Positions 4,383 through 12,528 of a stretch of DNA of 18,140 nt are shown in pieces. Position 1 is the stretch's first letter. Each line of letters opens with the position of its first letter. A model generated the notes under the pieces. The model saw nothing but the letters and a program-made list of their open reading frames with translations. It did no database searches and was not told the origin of the DNA. The stretch comes from Planctomycetota bacterium (GTDB lineage: Bacteria; Planctomycetota; UBA8742; SKZP01; JAIOTL01). The position numbers and the translations under genes were made by a program. Location of the stretch: assembly GCA_021106775.1 (NCBI GenBank), contig JAIOTL010000062.1, positions 1 through 18,140 of the forward strand, written 5' to 3'.

Positions 4383-7221
4383 GGCGGTAAATGCGGATTG
4401 CGATGAGGGAAGTAAGCAAAATTAACAGCCAGAGCAGGGAAAAATCGCCTGTGCCATCTAACATACAGCCCCCGCCGAAACTTCTCATAATCACCGTAAC
4501 CTCAACTGCACCTGTATCATCTATATAATCCGACACCAGAATCCTGAACGAATCCTGCACTTTCTGACGATAAACCGGTTTATAAACAAGGTTCAAGCCC
4601 TCGATGCGGAGCGTGCCGTACATCGGCATATCCAAAATCTTCACCTCAAACTCATCGCTGTCAACATCCTGAATTTCAAGCGGAATATTCACTTTTTTCC
4701 AACCGTCAAGCACAACCGTAAACGACTCCAACACTGGCGGATCGTTCACCGGCATAATATTGAGCTGAACCCGTGCAACATTACTGTCCTCCAACCCATC
4801 GTTCACCTTAAACTCAAAAGAATCATTGCCGAAAAAGTTCGTGGCTGGAACATATTTCAGGTCGTTAAGAATGCCGATAAGCTCGCCGTGCTCAGGCTGG
4901 GTTACAACAATCAACGTCAAATCATTGCTGTTTTCCTCGACATATAGAATCTCAATCTGCTTGATTGAATCCTCGTCTAAGGTCTCAATCGATTCTGACA
5001 CAAAAGGCACATTATTTACGAGAATGCTGATTGTCGCCTCATTGCTGTCCAAAAAACCATCATTCGCCACATATTTGAACGAATCCCAACCTGTGAAATC
5101 GTCATCAGGCGTGTATGTAACTTCGTGGTCATCAATAACAATCGAACCATGTTCAGGTTGCTGCGTAATCAAGATAAAAAGCTCATCATCGAATTGGTCC
5201 GAAACTCTTAGCTGAATTTTAAGCGGTTCTTCCTCTTTTGTTCGCACTGTATCCGACTCTGCAACAGGTTTTATGTTATTTACATTCTCAAGAAGAGAAA
5301 TTGACGGGTCTCCGTAAATGTTGAAGTCCATTTTGTTCATCCAATAATAATCCGCTCCGCTGTACAGGTAATTGCGCATCCAGGCGGCAGCGTAGCCAAC
5401 GGAAATGGACAAATTATCGGCAAGTTTATAATTGAAATAATATGTAACGTTCTGGTTGCATGCACCTCGACTTGGACCACCCCAGCCAACCCAGTACCAT
5501 GATACGCGTGAAGATGTGAACGTTGCAATTGAACCATTAGTTAGCATTTTATAACCGAGATTGTTTGAGTTTTCGGGATAGCCGTTGTTGCAGGCACAGT
5601 TCATTGTGATTGCTGGTTTACTGTCATTCATCGTGGCAACAACGCTTGAATCAAAAAAAGTACTCCAGCTCATCTCTGAGCCTTGAGGAATATTATTGCC
5701 GTTGTCCCATCTCCAGTATTTGCGATAAATCCCTGTGCTGCTGCCATGCCCGTTCAGACTCACAATCCCGTACCCTTTTTGCCATTCATTGCAGACATTG
5801 CTGCGGTTTAATGGTTCATCACACTGAAAACTGGAAGGGCACAGCCCGGCTTTCTCGTACAGTGAATAATTTGAATATCCTTTTGGTTCAAAGAAATTAT
5901 CATTCATACTCTCTGTGAGCTTTGCTTTATCAGTCTCTGCCCAGTTTTTGTTGTCTTCTCGAGCAAAGTTTGAAAACGCAGCTGCGAACATAACCTTCTT
6001 TCGCCAGGCAGGAATCGGCAATGCTACTGACTGATAATCGATTGTTTTCTGCAAAATCGCATCAAGAACGCTCAAATTGCTGCTGTAAACCGGAATTCTT
6101 CCCGTGAAAACCTCAGGTGCAAAGTCAACACCGCCAGAACCGTTGTCTCCGCGATATTCTCCATAATAATTGTCCCCGTCAAGGTCCCAATTACCAGTAA
6201 GATCGCAGTAAAATACGTCTGTGGGAACTTCTGCATAGGATGAGCCACGACGTGCCCAGCACATGAGCATCGGTACATCGCCGTAGGAATCATTTGTACC
6301 TGGATGATCAGGATTCGGATTGCCGATTAGCAGAACATATGTGATATTTTCTGTGATATATTTGTTTTTCAGCCAATGCCGAATATTTATCGCGCGCTGT
6401 TGACCGCCAGCATTGCCATAATCTAATTCCGTAACAAATTTAACTGTAAACCCGAGATTCTCCTTCAGTATTCTGAAATCACGAAGTTTCGAGCTTCCCC
6501 CGAGAATAGAAGTCGTTGTTACAATACAATATGTCTCGTTTGCCCGATTAAAACCGATTCGATTTAGTGGGATATACCAGTTTTTTGCAGTATTATAATT
6601 TATGAATATGTTTGCGGCGATGCTGTCAAAGCTCGTATCAGCAAGAAGGAACGGGTTTGGCAGGTTGCCCGAATTATTGCTGAAATTCACATTAAACCGA
6701 ACGCTTGATATCAACTGTATTTGCCCTGTTACTGGATTATAAAGTACCGGTGTTATTTTGATTCGCGCGAATTTCCACTTGCGCATCTGCGAAATTCCTT
6801 CAACGCTTATGATTTCACGTGGAAAAAACTCGTTTATACCGTAAATGTTCATGTCCCTGCCGTTAACGATGTTGGTTTTACCTTCCCAGCTTATGCCGTC
6901 AGTGCAGGCGATTGGCGGTGCAGGCATGATATTGTATGTGCCGGGAAGAATCCTCGAATTGTAATCGCTAATTCGCGCTTCAACGGTTGAATCATCTACG
7001 TTAGGCGGAAGTGCGACGAAAATGGTTTTTTCAGGAAGCATCGGCTCACCGATGAAACCGTGCGGCTGAAAGCCTTCTATCTCCAACATTTCACCGTTAT
7101 TCGTCTGTTTAACTGTGTATTCTGAAGATAATTTCTCTTCAAAGTAAATATTACCAGCGAATGCTGTTGCCGACATAATCAGTATTATCAGGATAATTTG
7201 AGTTTTATGCAATTTTACCAC
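4378..7221 (-). CDS. Secreted C25 (gingipain-like) cysteine peptidase with cadherin-like repeats
   Basis: 947 residues with a GTG start and GGAG seven bases upstream. A signal peptide covers about 1-22 (cut near Ala-Phe-Ala). A propeptide-like region to about 220 precedes a peptidase C25 domain at about 230-645. The domain contains Leu-Leu-Ile-Gly-Asn (297-301), the catalytic His in Asn-Gly-His-Gly (His492) and the catalytic Cys in Cys-Ala-Cys-Asn-Asn-Gly (probably Cys544), the gingipain dyad. Three cadherin-like/Big_9-type repeats follow at about 651-735, 741-823 and 828-910, the first two sharing Gln-Pro-Glu-His-Gly and Asn-Asp-Gly motifs. The C-terminus has Gly-Gly-Gly-Cys (916-919), a hydrophobic helix (about 927-943) and Arg-Arg, which is CTERM sorting-tail architecture. 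Established: C25 enzymes are surface or secreted proteases. Inferred: membrane passage followed by removal of the tail. The Gly/Cys motif differs from the T9SS C-terminal domain of Bacteroidetes gingipains. Arg or Lys specificity cannot be assigned. Confidence 0.9.
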   Translation of the reverse strand: MVKLHKTQIILIILIMSATAFAGNIYFEEKLSSEYTVKQTNNGEMLEIEGFQPHGFIGEPMLPEKTIFVALPPNVDDSTVEARISDYNSRILPGTYNIMPAPPIACTDGISWEGKTNIVNGRDMNIYGINEFFPREIISVEGISQMRKWKFARIKITPVLYNPVTGQIQLISSVRFNVNFSNNSGNLPNPFLLADTSFDSIAANIFINYNTAKNWYIPLNRIGFNRANETYCIVTTTSILGGSSKLRDFRILKENLGFTVKFVTELDYGNAGGQQRAINIRHWLKNKYITENITYVLLIGNPNPDHPGTNDSYGDVPMLMCWARRGSSYAEVPTDVFYCDLTGNWDLDGDNYYGEYRGDNGSGGVDFAPEVFTGRIPVYSSNLSVLDAILQKTIDYQSVALPIPAWRKKVMFAAAFSNFAREDNKNWAETDKAKLTESMNDNFFEPKGYSNYSLYEKAGLCPSSFQCDEPLNRSNVCNEWQKGYGIVSLNGHGSSTGIYRKYWRWDNGNNIPQGSEMSWSTFFDSSVVATMNDSKPAITMNCACNNGYPENSNNLGYKMLTNGSIATFTSSRVSWYWVGWGGPSRGACNQNVTYYFNYKLADNLSISVGYAAAWMRNYLYSGADYYWMNKMDFNIYGDPSISLLENVNNIKPVAESDTVRTKEEEPLKIQLRVSDQFDDELFILITQQPEHGSIVIDDHEVTYTPDDDFTGWDSFKYVANDGFLDSNEATISILVNNVPFVSESIETLDEDSIKQIEILYVEENSNDLTLIVVTQPEHGELIGILNDLKYVPATNFFGNDSFEFKVNDGLEDSNVARVQLNIMPVNDPPVLESFTVVLDGWKKVNIPLEIQDVDSDEFEVKILDMPMYGTLRIEGLNLVYKPVYRQKVQDSFRILVSDYIDDTGAVEVTVIMRSFGGGCMLDGTGDFSLLWLLILLTSLIAIRIYRR

Positions 7222-7343
7222 GATTTACTCCATCAGTAATACTTTCATACACAATAATAATATCATATAATAAAATGAACACTAACAATTTTATCATCAA
7301 TTGCTAAAATCCTCAGAATAGAAATAAGCAAACCCGAGTAAAT

Positions 7344-7577
7344 ATGAAATATTTTGCTTTTTTTGACATTTTTAACAGCATATCGCAAACTGACGAATCA
7401 TATCCATACATGATTGCAGTATTTGCTTTGTTTGTCATTATGCTGGGCGGTTTTACATTGATAACTCTTAAAAAGCTAAAACGAAAAAAAAAGGAAAATA
7501 ATTCCGCAAATTTCGAAGCACAAAACCATACCCATGAGCTAAAACCCGAAAATCCCTTCATTAAACGGGTTGATTGA
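7344..7577 (+). CDS. Small single-span membrane protein next to the cytochrome
   Basis: A 77-residue protein with one membrane helix at about 23-42. A strongly basic Lys/Arg stretch follows at about 43-51, placing the C-terminus in the cytoplasm by the positive-inside rule. The last 25 residues are polar. No family recognised. GAG lies about five bases before the ATG. Its stop codon ends one base before the ATG of the multihaem cytochrome (7579), so the two are almost certainly translationally coupled. Its size and topology resemble small accessory subunits that accompany membrane cytochromes (for example CcoQ-like or short subunits of quinol-oxidising complexes), but that is analogy from position only. 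It is transcribed divergently from the C25 peptidase across a 122-base AT-rich gap. Confidence 0.7.
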   Translation: MKYFAFFDIFNSISQTDESYPYMIAVFALFVIMLGGFTLITLKKLKRKKKENNSANFEAQNHTHELKPENPFIKRVD

Positions 7578-7578
7578 C

Positions 7579-8727
7579 ATGAACACACAACTGAGAAAAA
7601 CCTTAAGTTTCATATCAATCGGGCTTTTGCTGTTTTTTGTGGCACAGTTGGCTTCTGCTGTGTATTCATCGGTGGAAATCATCGATGTTTACGAGCTTCC
7701 TGAGTTCGAGTATGCGCAGGATTCGTTTGAAACTCAGCTTGTTCCGAAGATTTATAACGAACAAGACAAAAACTGCGTAAAATGCCATTATCGTCATAAA
7801 AATCTCAAAACCAGCACGGGACATGAAAATATCGCATGCACCGACTGCCACAAACCCTTGAAGGAACACACTCGAGTAAGACGCCACGAAAAAGACCTGC
7901 CGTCTGCTCTGTCCTCCTGTATTGACTGCCACAAGGGCTATGACAAAACGCATGATTTGATACACAATGACTTAAAACCACGTAAAAATCATGTAAATTC
8001 TGATTCTGACGATAAACCCGCGCGAAAACCCAACTGCCTGGACTGCCATGACCCGCACGAAACAAGCCTTGAGAAAGATTTCACCGGCAAAATCAACAGA
8101 TGCACAAACTGCCATAATGACGAGTTCAACGATTATACCTTTTCTAAACATTATGCAGCATTGCTTGAAAAAAACATAAATGCGCCGAATTGCTTGACTT
8201 GCCACGACCACAACCAGCCCTTGTCAAAAAATTCACTTCTGTTGTGTTCTAAATGCCATCTTGACCCGAGCAGGTTCGGGGAGGATGAGATTAACGTTAT
8301 CAGCGGGTATTTCAGCGAATTTCATGGCAGGCATGCATTATCAAACCTTCTGCAGGGCAAGGATATCGATACTCTGGAATGCAAGGACTGTCATGGCGTG
8401 CATCAAACAAAGGGAATGAATTATGAGCAAAAGCAGGAAAGCTGTTCGAAATCCGACTGCCATGACGGCACATCCGGGAATTTCCATAAATCGATTGTCC
8501 CGCACGGACGCAGCAATATCAAGGCGCAGAACGATTTTTTCCCTTGGCTCATTAATTTACTCGGTAAAGTATTTCTCGGCATCTGCCTGCTCTTAGCACT
8601 CGTCGACAACGTCCTGACAACCTTGTTTTACAAGCCACATAATACATCGGAGAGTCCGCATAATTTTACTGATAGCAAAAAAAATCCCGCCCAAAATGAA
8701 CGAGATTCTATTTCCAATGACGCATAA
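7579..8727 (+). CDS. Membrane-anchored multihaem c-type cytochrome (8-9 haems)
   Basis: 382 residues from the ATG; a TTG three codons upstream is possible. An N-terminal hydrophobic helix (about 8-28) is an uncleaved anchor or signal. Eight CXXCH haem sites start at Cys66, 87, 114, 153, 175, 205, 223 and 268. A ninth, atypical CX4CH site runs from Cys289 to His295. Additional His residues between them could be distal ligands. A second hydrophobic helix lies at about 321-350, followed by a polar, Asn/Ser-rich tail of about 30 residues. This suggests a periplasmic haem domain held at both ends. Such proteins carry electrons between the quinone pool or periplasm and reductases or outer-membrane conduits. 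I do not recognise a named subfamily (not NrfA, NapC or Hao by layout). The last 16 codons overlap a terminator candidate for the opposing phage operon. Confidence 0.88.
   Translation: MNTQLRKTLSFISIGLLLFFVAQLASAVYSSVEIIDVYELPEFEYAQDSFETQLVPKIYNEQDKNCVKCHYRHKNLKTSTGHENIACTDCHKPLKEHTRVRRHEKDLPSALSSCIDCHKGYDKTHDLIHNDLKPRKNHVNSDSDDKPARKPNCLDCHDPHETSLEKDFTGKINRCTNCHNDEFNDYTFSKHYAALLEKNINAPNCLTCHDHNQPLSKNSLLLCSKCHLDPSRFGEDEINVISGYFSEFHGRHALSNLLQGKDIDTLECKDCHGVHQTKGMNYEQKQESCSKSDCHDGTSGNFHKSIVPHGRSNIKAQNDFFPWLINLLGKVFLGICLLLALVDNVLTTLFYKPHNTSESPHNFTDSKKNPAQNERDSISNDA
8677..8707 (-). terminator. Candidate intrinsic terminator of the phage operon
   Basis: On the minus strand AATCTCG (8707-8701) pairs with CGGGATT (8689-8683, one G.U) across an 11-base loop and is followed by eight T residues (8684-8677). 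It lies 26 bases beyond the stop of the last phage-strand gene, but inside the 3' coding end of the cytochrome. The stem is short, so the call is tentative. Confidence 0.4.
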
Positions 8728-8732
8728 TCCGG

Positions 8733-8954
8733 TTAATTAATCAGCTTTTCTAGCAGTCGGCGCAAAATTCGGAAGAATATCATCTTGCTCTCGCGGTCAA
8801 CTTTATTTCGAACCACATTCTCCAGCAGATGCCTCTCGGTCTCGGTCTCACAGCCGTTTACATAATTCGCAAGCAACGCCGTAAAGCGCTTCCCAAACTC
8901 CGGTTGTGCCGCATACAAAAGCTCACGCAGTAAATTCCTCTGTTCATCAGTCAT
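8733..8954 (-). CDS. Small protein of unknown function, end of phage operon
   Basis: A protein of 73 residues, or 74 if the preceding ATG at 8957 is used. A perfect AGGAGG at 8964-8959 lies one base before the first ATG and four before the second, so the second is preferred. The product is charged and mostly helical (Arg/Leu/Glu-rich), with no signal peptide, membrane segment or recognised motif. A basic C-terminal helix (Arg-Ile-Leu-Arg-Arg-Leu-Leu-Glu-Lys) closes it. It follows the lipoprotein gene by 17 bases on the same strand and is the last gene of the phage-strand run, ending 5 bp from the convergent cytochrome stop codon. Its position suggests a late phage accessory gene, but nothing in the protein confirms that. 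Confidence 0.6.
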   Translation of the reverse strand: MTDEQRNLLRELLYAAQPEFGKRFTALLANYVNGCETETERHLLENVVRNKVDRESKMIFFRILRRLLEKLIN

Positions 8955-8971
8955 CATTCCTCCTTATCTAA

Positions 8972-9232
8972 TTATTTATTCACCCGAAATTTCCGCAATT
9001 TCTCAATCTCGTAGACAATTTTATCTTCGCCAAACCCTTTTGCCTGCATGACCTCGATAAGAAATAATTCCTGCTCATTCATGCTGAAGTTCATGTTTTC
9101 AAGTAAAAGTCGTTGTCTAAACTCCCAGCAATCATCTGCAAGCCGCTCCGCTGCAGCGTTCTGACAGCCCGAAAAAATCATAATTATCGAAAAAATCAGA
9201 AATATTAAACACAATGTTGATTTAATCCGCAT
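8972..9232 (-). CDS. Small lipoprotein, possible spanin-like or superinfection factor
   Basis: 86 residues. The ATG at 9232 is chosen over an ORF start at 9307 because AAAAGGAG precedes it and a textbook lipoprotein signal begins there: Met-Arg-Ile-Lys, a hydrophobic core at 6-21, and a lipobox-like Phe-Ser-Gly-Cys ending at residue 23. The mature part is about 64 residues, polar and helical (Glu/Arg/Met-rich). The start overlaps the stop of the 1099-aa gene by 11 bases, showing tight coupling with the phage operon. Small phage lipoproteins are known as outer-membrane spanins (Rz1 type) or superinfection blockers. The lack of Pro-richness argues against a classic Rz1, so the function is left open. 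Confidence 0.7.
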   Translation of the reverse strand: MRIKSTLCLIFLIFSIIMIFSGCQNAAAERLADDCWEFRQRLLLENMNFSMNEQELFLIEVMQAKGFGEDKIVYEIEKLRKFRVNK

Positions 9233-12200
9233 TTCTTCTCCTTTTTTCAAATGTTGCTTCCGCTGTACCTGAAGTATCCTCGATGTTCTGTCCAACGAGA
9301 ATCCCACCTGCGAATGTCAGCGAAACTCTGTAATTCGCTCCATCGTCGACAACCATTGTCCCACCAAGCCCATCCTGCTCACCAACCCTGAATTTCTCAC
9401 CTGTCCGCACTTTCTTCTCAACACAGATGTCCTTGCCCTCTATCTTCAGGCAGTCAGCCGATGTATCAAACTTCATCGAAACATCGTTGTCATCCCCAAA
9501 ATAATGCCTGCAATCGTCCTTTTGCTGAATATGACACACGTTCGATATCTGAAACCCACCCCAATTTACGTTTGCCGTCGGCGAATTCTGCCCATCGCGC
9601 CGCAGCCATGAATCCGAAGCGTTTCCGCCGGTTATTTCACCTTCAACTTCAAGCGTTTTCTCAAGCTTGACAGCTTCCCTGAACTCAACCTCGACACCCT
9701 CGTCAAACCGAACAATTGCTGCTTTTTTGCCCTTAGGCACAACAAATGCACAGAATCCATCGCCACCTTGAACGAAAATCCCAGGCAAAACTTCGCAATC
9801 TTCGGCATATTCACCAAGATGCAAACCTCGCCAGGGTAAATCGTTGCACCCCAGCATATTCGCATCCTCCAGCCCGACTACAGGATTTACACAAGCGATG
9901 TTCGGACAAGGGGCGATAATTACACCATTGTCAACTGGAACCTGCACCGGCGGTCCTGGCGGTGGCGTAAATGGCGGGTATGTCGGCGGCGTAACCGGAG
10001 GTGGTATTTTCTGCCAAAGCATCTGATACCACGGAATCCACTTATTCTGCGTATAATCCCACCACATGTCCGCCTTGAGATATTTCCCCAACGGATCTTC
10101 CGCCATGTCCCGAATTGCCTGAACAAAATCTATTGGTCCGTCACCGACTCTGTCCTGATAGAAATTCAATTCCGTTGTCAGATGCCCTTCAATCACAGGT
10201 TCCTTGTCCTTGTTCTTGCCAAGAACGTGACGCTGGCAGTCTTTCGGCGCGATAAGAACGCCTTGTTCACCGCCAAGTTGTGCCACAGCACCATTTTTAT
10301 CGCCTGAACCGGTATAAAACGCCTGTGGACTCTCAGTATCGATATTTAGCATCAACCTTGCAATATCCTGTGCATCTCGCTTAATCCAGAAAATGTCATC
10401 GAAATCACCAATTTTTTCATCGTCAGCATCTGCGTTTGTAACTTCAGTTGAAACATTTTCATCATCTTCGTCTTTGTGAGTATGGTCGCAGATGAGCTTG
10501 CGGTTAAGCGGAAACGCAACTTTATGCCCGTTATGTGCTTCAAGGACAATCACGAGGTCTTCGTCTTTAAGTGCTGATTCCTCAAGGTTTGTAACGTCGA
10601 TGCCTTTCGAACCCTTTGCAATCTCACAATTTTCATCGCTTTCCTTGACCATGTAATAAGGCTGCGTTCCAGTTATCACTGTTGCCAGAGACAGTGTGAA
10701 CCACCCGCCTATGTCATTCTCGCGTTCCCAGAAGAAAGGATTGCGCATAACCCCAAGTTCCTTGAGCTGCACATCATCCGGCGAACCCGATGCCTTCACA
10801 AACGACAAAGACTCGGGCAGAACATTGTCATCCGCCTTGATGACAACCGGTCCAACCGAATACGCGTTCACCTGCTGAAGTTTCCGCTCCTCGCCCGATG
10901 AATCCACCCCGGAATCCGCAAAATCAGTATCGTCGAGGATGACATCACCCGGCAAAGCTGGTATATTCTTGATTTCTACCTCGGTTGTCAGCCCGTATTC
11001 AGCTGATGCTTTGTATTTGACAGACTTAACAGCACCCGATACCTCAGTTTCATAACATCCAGCATACTTTACGCGCTTAATCTGTGTATTTCCATACCTT
11101 TGCGCGATTTCAACAATCATTTTCGATGCTGAATCTTCAAGATTACTGCGATTCAACTCCTCAATCGACGTTCCGATATCACGCTGCCGAAGCCTGAAAT
11201 CATCTCTCCTGAGCGTGAAAACCCCACCGGAAGCATCCTTATTGTCTTTTTCATATTCAAACCTTGCATTTTCCTCATTTGCCGGTACTTTCCACGCTAC
11301 AGTTGCTTCAATTTGCGAACCTGCAGCAAGCGACCTGCCATCAAGCCTTGTATCGTGTACATCACCGGTTGTCGGGATAAGCGTCCCCTGAACATCACGA
11401 AACTTGATGATTCCGTTCTCGTGGTCAACCTCAAACGCATACGAACTCTTTGTTGGTGTCGAAATATTCTCGTAAGGGTCTCTAAAACCCGACGATGCCT
11501 GGTTCTTGAGCCTGAAAAACGTATGTTTTACAACAATCGGAAGCGGTTTTCCATCGGCATCAACCTCCGCACAATGTCCGAGCCAAGGTAGATGCGCCGA
11601 AATCACCGGGCATCGATGCCATTTGTACGCACATTGCTGCAAAATTTGCCTGCGTTTGCGTTTCTCGTCGTCAGTACCCGGAATATCCTCAAATCCACCG
11701 CGCTGCAGGCATTTCTGACGTATATCACCCAGCGACAACTGCCAGTCAGACACAATTTCCGAAAGCGGATAAACCCCACCATTAACCTTACCGTTTGTAC
11801 CGTCCGACAGGCAAACCGGCATCCAACTCCCCCCAATCTCTGCTTCTCGCCAGGTTCTTCCGCCGACTATCTTAATTTTACTCGGAATTTCAACATTATC
11901 CTTCGATTCTTCCGTTTCAAGCGCGATTATATCAGCATTGTACTCGACGCTTCCGCCTGTCAACCGTGGAACAACCTGAAAACCGCCATCATTCTGTATC
12001 TCGATATTTACATCACCCAAAGCAAGTAAATCCCGAAGCACATCCGACAGCAATGTATTGTCCCATCTGATATTCTTAGGCGTTATACCTACCAGACTCG
12101 CAATATTGCAAGGAATTGTTTCGCCAGTTTTATTTAAGACGAGCACCAGCAAGTCCTTCAGCGTATATTGCACACCATTATTGAGCGTATCAATCTTGTA

Positions 12201-12521
12201 AGTCGAATTATCCGGCTCAGTCAGATTAAATGCGCCTGTTACCCGAATATCCCGCCAAAGCTCCCGTTTATCAGAAAGTTCCAGCCGTTGCATCCGTTTA
12301 TCATTTGAATGTTCGACGATTGTTGACTTCGTTACAAGCAAATTGTTGATTTCAACAACTTTCCTGCCGTCATCAAACCTCAAACATGCAGAATCCACGA
12401 TTCCCAGCGCGTTCTCGTCCGCGAACAAAGCGAAACCAGTACCTGGCACAACTCCCTGCTGAGCCGTAAACTCCGCCTCAATTACCGGATGCCCGTTCAA
12501 TCTCACGTTAATCTCTTGCAT
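9222..12521 (-). CDS. Large phage tail hub/fibre-like protein
   Basis: 1099 residues from the ATG at 12521. That start has GAGGT five bases upstream and lies just after the previous stop; an earlier ATG at 12554 would overlap that gene by 26 bases and has no comparable site. Residues 1-240 are beta-rich and resemble the start of a baseplate hub. A long middle region of unknown fold follows. A Pro-rich linker (about 840-862, repeated Pro-Pro-x) leads to a Cys-containing C-terminal part. There the segment Ser-Trp-Leu-Arg-Arg-Asp-Gly-Gln-Asn near 971-979, followed by Asn-Val-Asn-Trp-Gly-Gly, is typical of tail-fibre and tail-spike shafts. No enzyme motif was recognised. At least eight Cys lie in the last 240 residues, unusual for a cytoplasmically assembled fibre. 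It is the largest and most distal structural gene of the module, so host attachment is the likely role. Confidence 0.65.
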   Translation of the reverse strand: MQEINVRLNGHPVIEAEFTAQQGVVPGTGFALFADENALGIVDSACLRFDDGRKVVEINNLLVTKSTIVEHSNDKRMQRLELSDKRELWRDIRVTGAFNLTEPDNSTYKIDTLNNGVQYTLKDLLVLVLNKTGETIPCNIASLVGITPKNIRWDNTLLSDVLRDLLALGDVNIEIQNDGGFQVVPRLTGGSVEYNADIIALETEESKDNVEIPSKIKIVGGRTWREAEIGGSWMPVCLSDGTNGKVNGGVYPLSEIVSDWQLSLGDIRQKCLQRGGFEDIPGTDDEKRKRRQILQQCAYKWHRCPVISAHLPWLGHCAEVDADGKPLPIVVKHTFFRLKNQASSGFRDPYENISTPTKSSYAFEVDHENGIIKFRDVQGTLIPTTGDVHDTRLDGRSLAAGSQIEATVAWKVPANEENARFEYEKDNKDASGGVFTLRRDDFRLRQRDIGTSIEELNRSNLEDSASKMIVEIAQRYGNTQIKRVKYAGCYETEVSGAVKSVKYKASAEYGLTTEVEIKNIPALPGDVILDDTDFADSGVDSSGEERKLQQVNAYSVGPVVIKADDNVLPESLSFVKASGSPDDVQLKELGVMRNPFFWERENDIGGWFTLSLATVITGTQPYYMVKESDENCEIAKGSKGIDVTNLEESALKDEDLVIVLEAHNGHKVAFPLNRKLICDHTHKDEDDENVSTEVTNADADDEKIGDFDDIFWIKRDAQDIARLMLNIDTESPQAFYTGSGDKNGAVAQLGGEQGVLIAPKDCQRHVLGKNKDKEPVIEGHLTTELNFYQDRVGDGPIDFVQAIRDMAEDPLGKYLKADMWWDYTQNKWIPWYQMLWQKIPPPVTPPTYPPFTPPPGPPVQVPVDNGVIIAPCPNIACVNPVVGLEDANMLGCNDLPWRGLHLGEYAEDCEVLPGIFVQGGDGFCAFVVPKGKKAAIVRFDEGVEVEFREAVKLEKTLEVEGEITGGNASDSWLRRDGQNSPTANVNWGGFQISNVCHIQQKDDCRHYFGDDNDVSMKFDTSADCLKIEGKDICVEKKVRTGEKFRVGEQDGLGGTMVVDDGANYRVSLTFAGGILVGQNIEDTSGTAEATFEKRRRNAD

Positions 12522-12528
12522 ATCTACC

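Noticed and set aside
8720..8760. tRNA or tmRNA attachment site at the phage boundary
   Set aside because: No tRNA-like fold or CCA-end sequence is visible; the boundary is two convergent protein genes.
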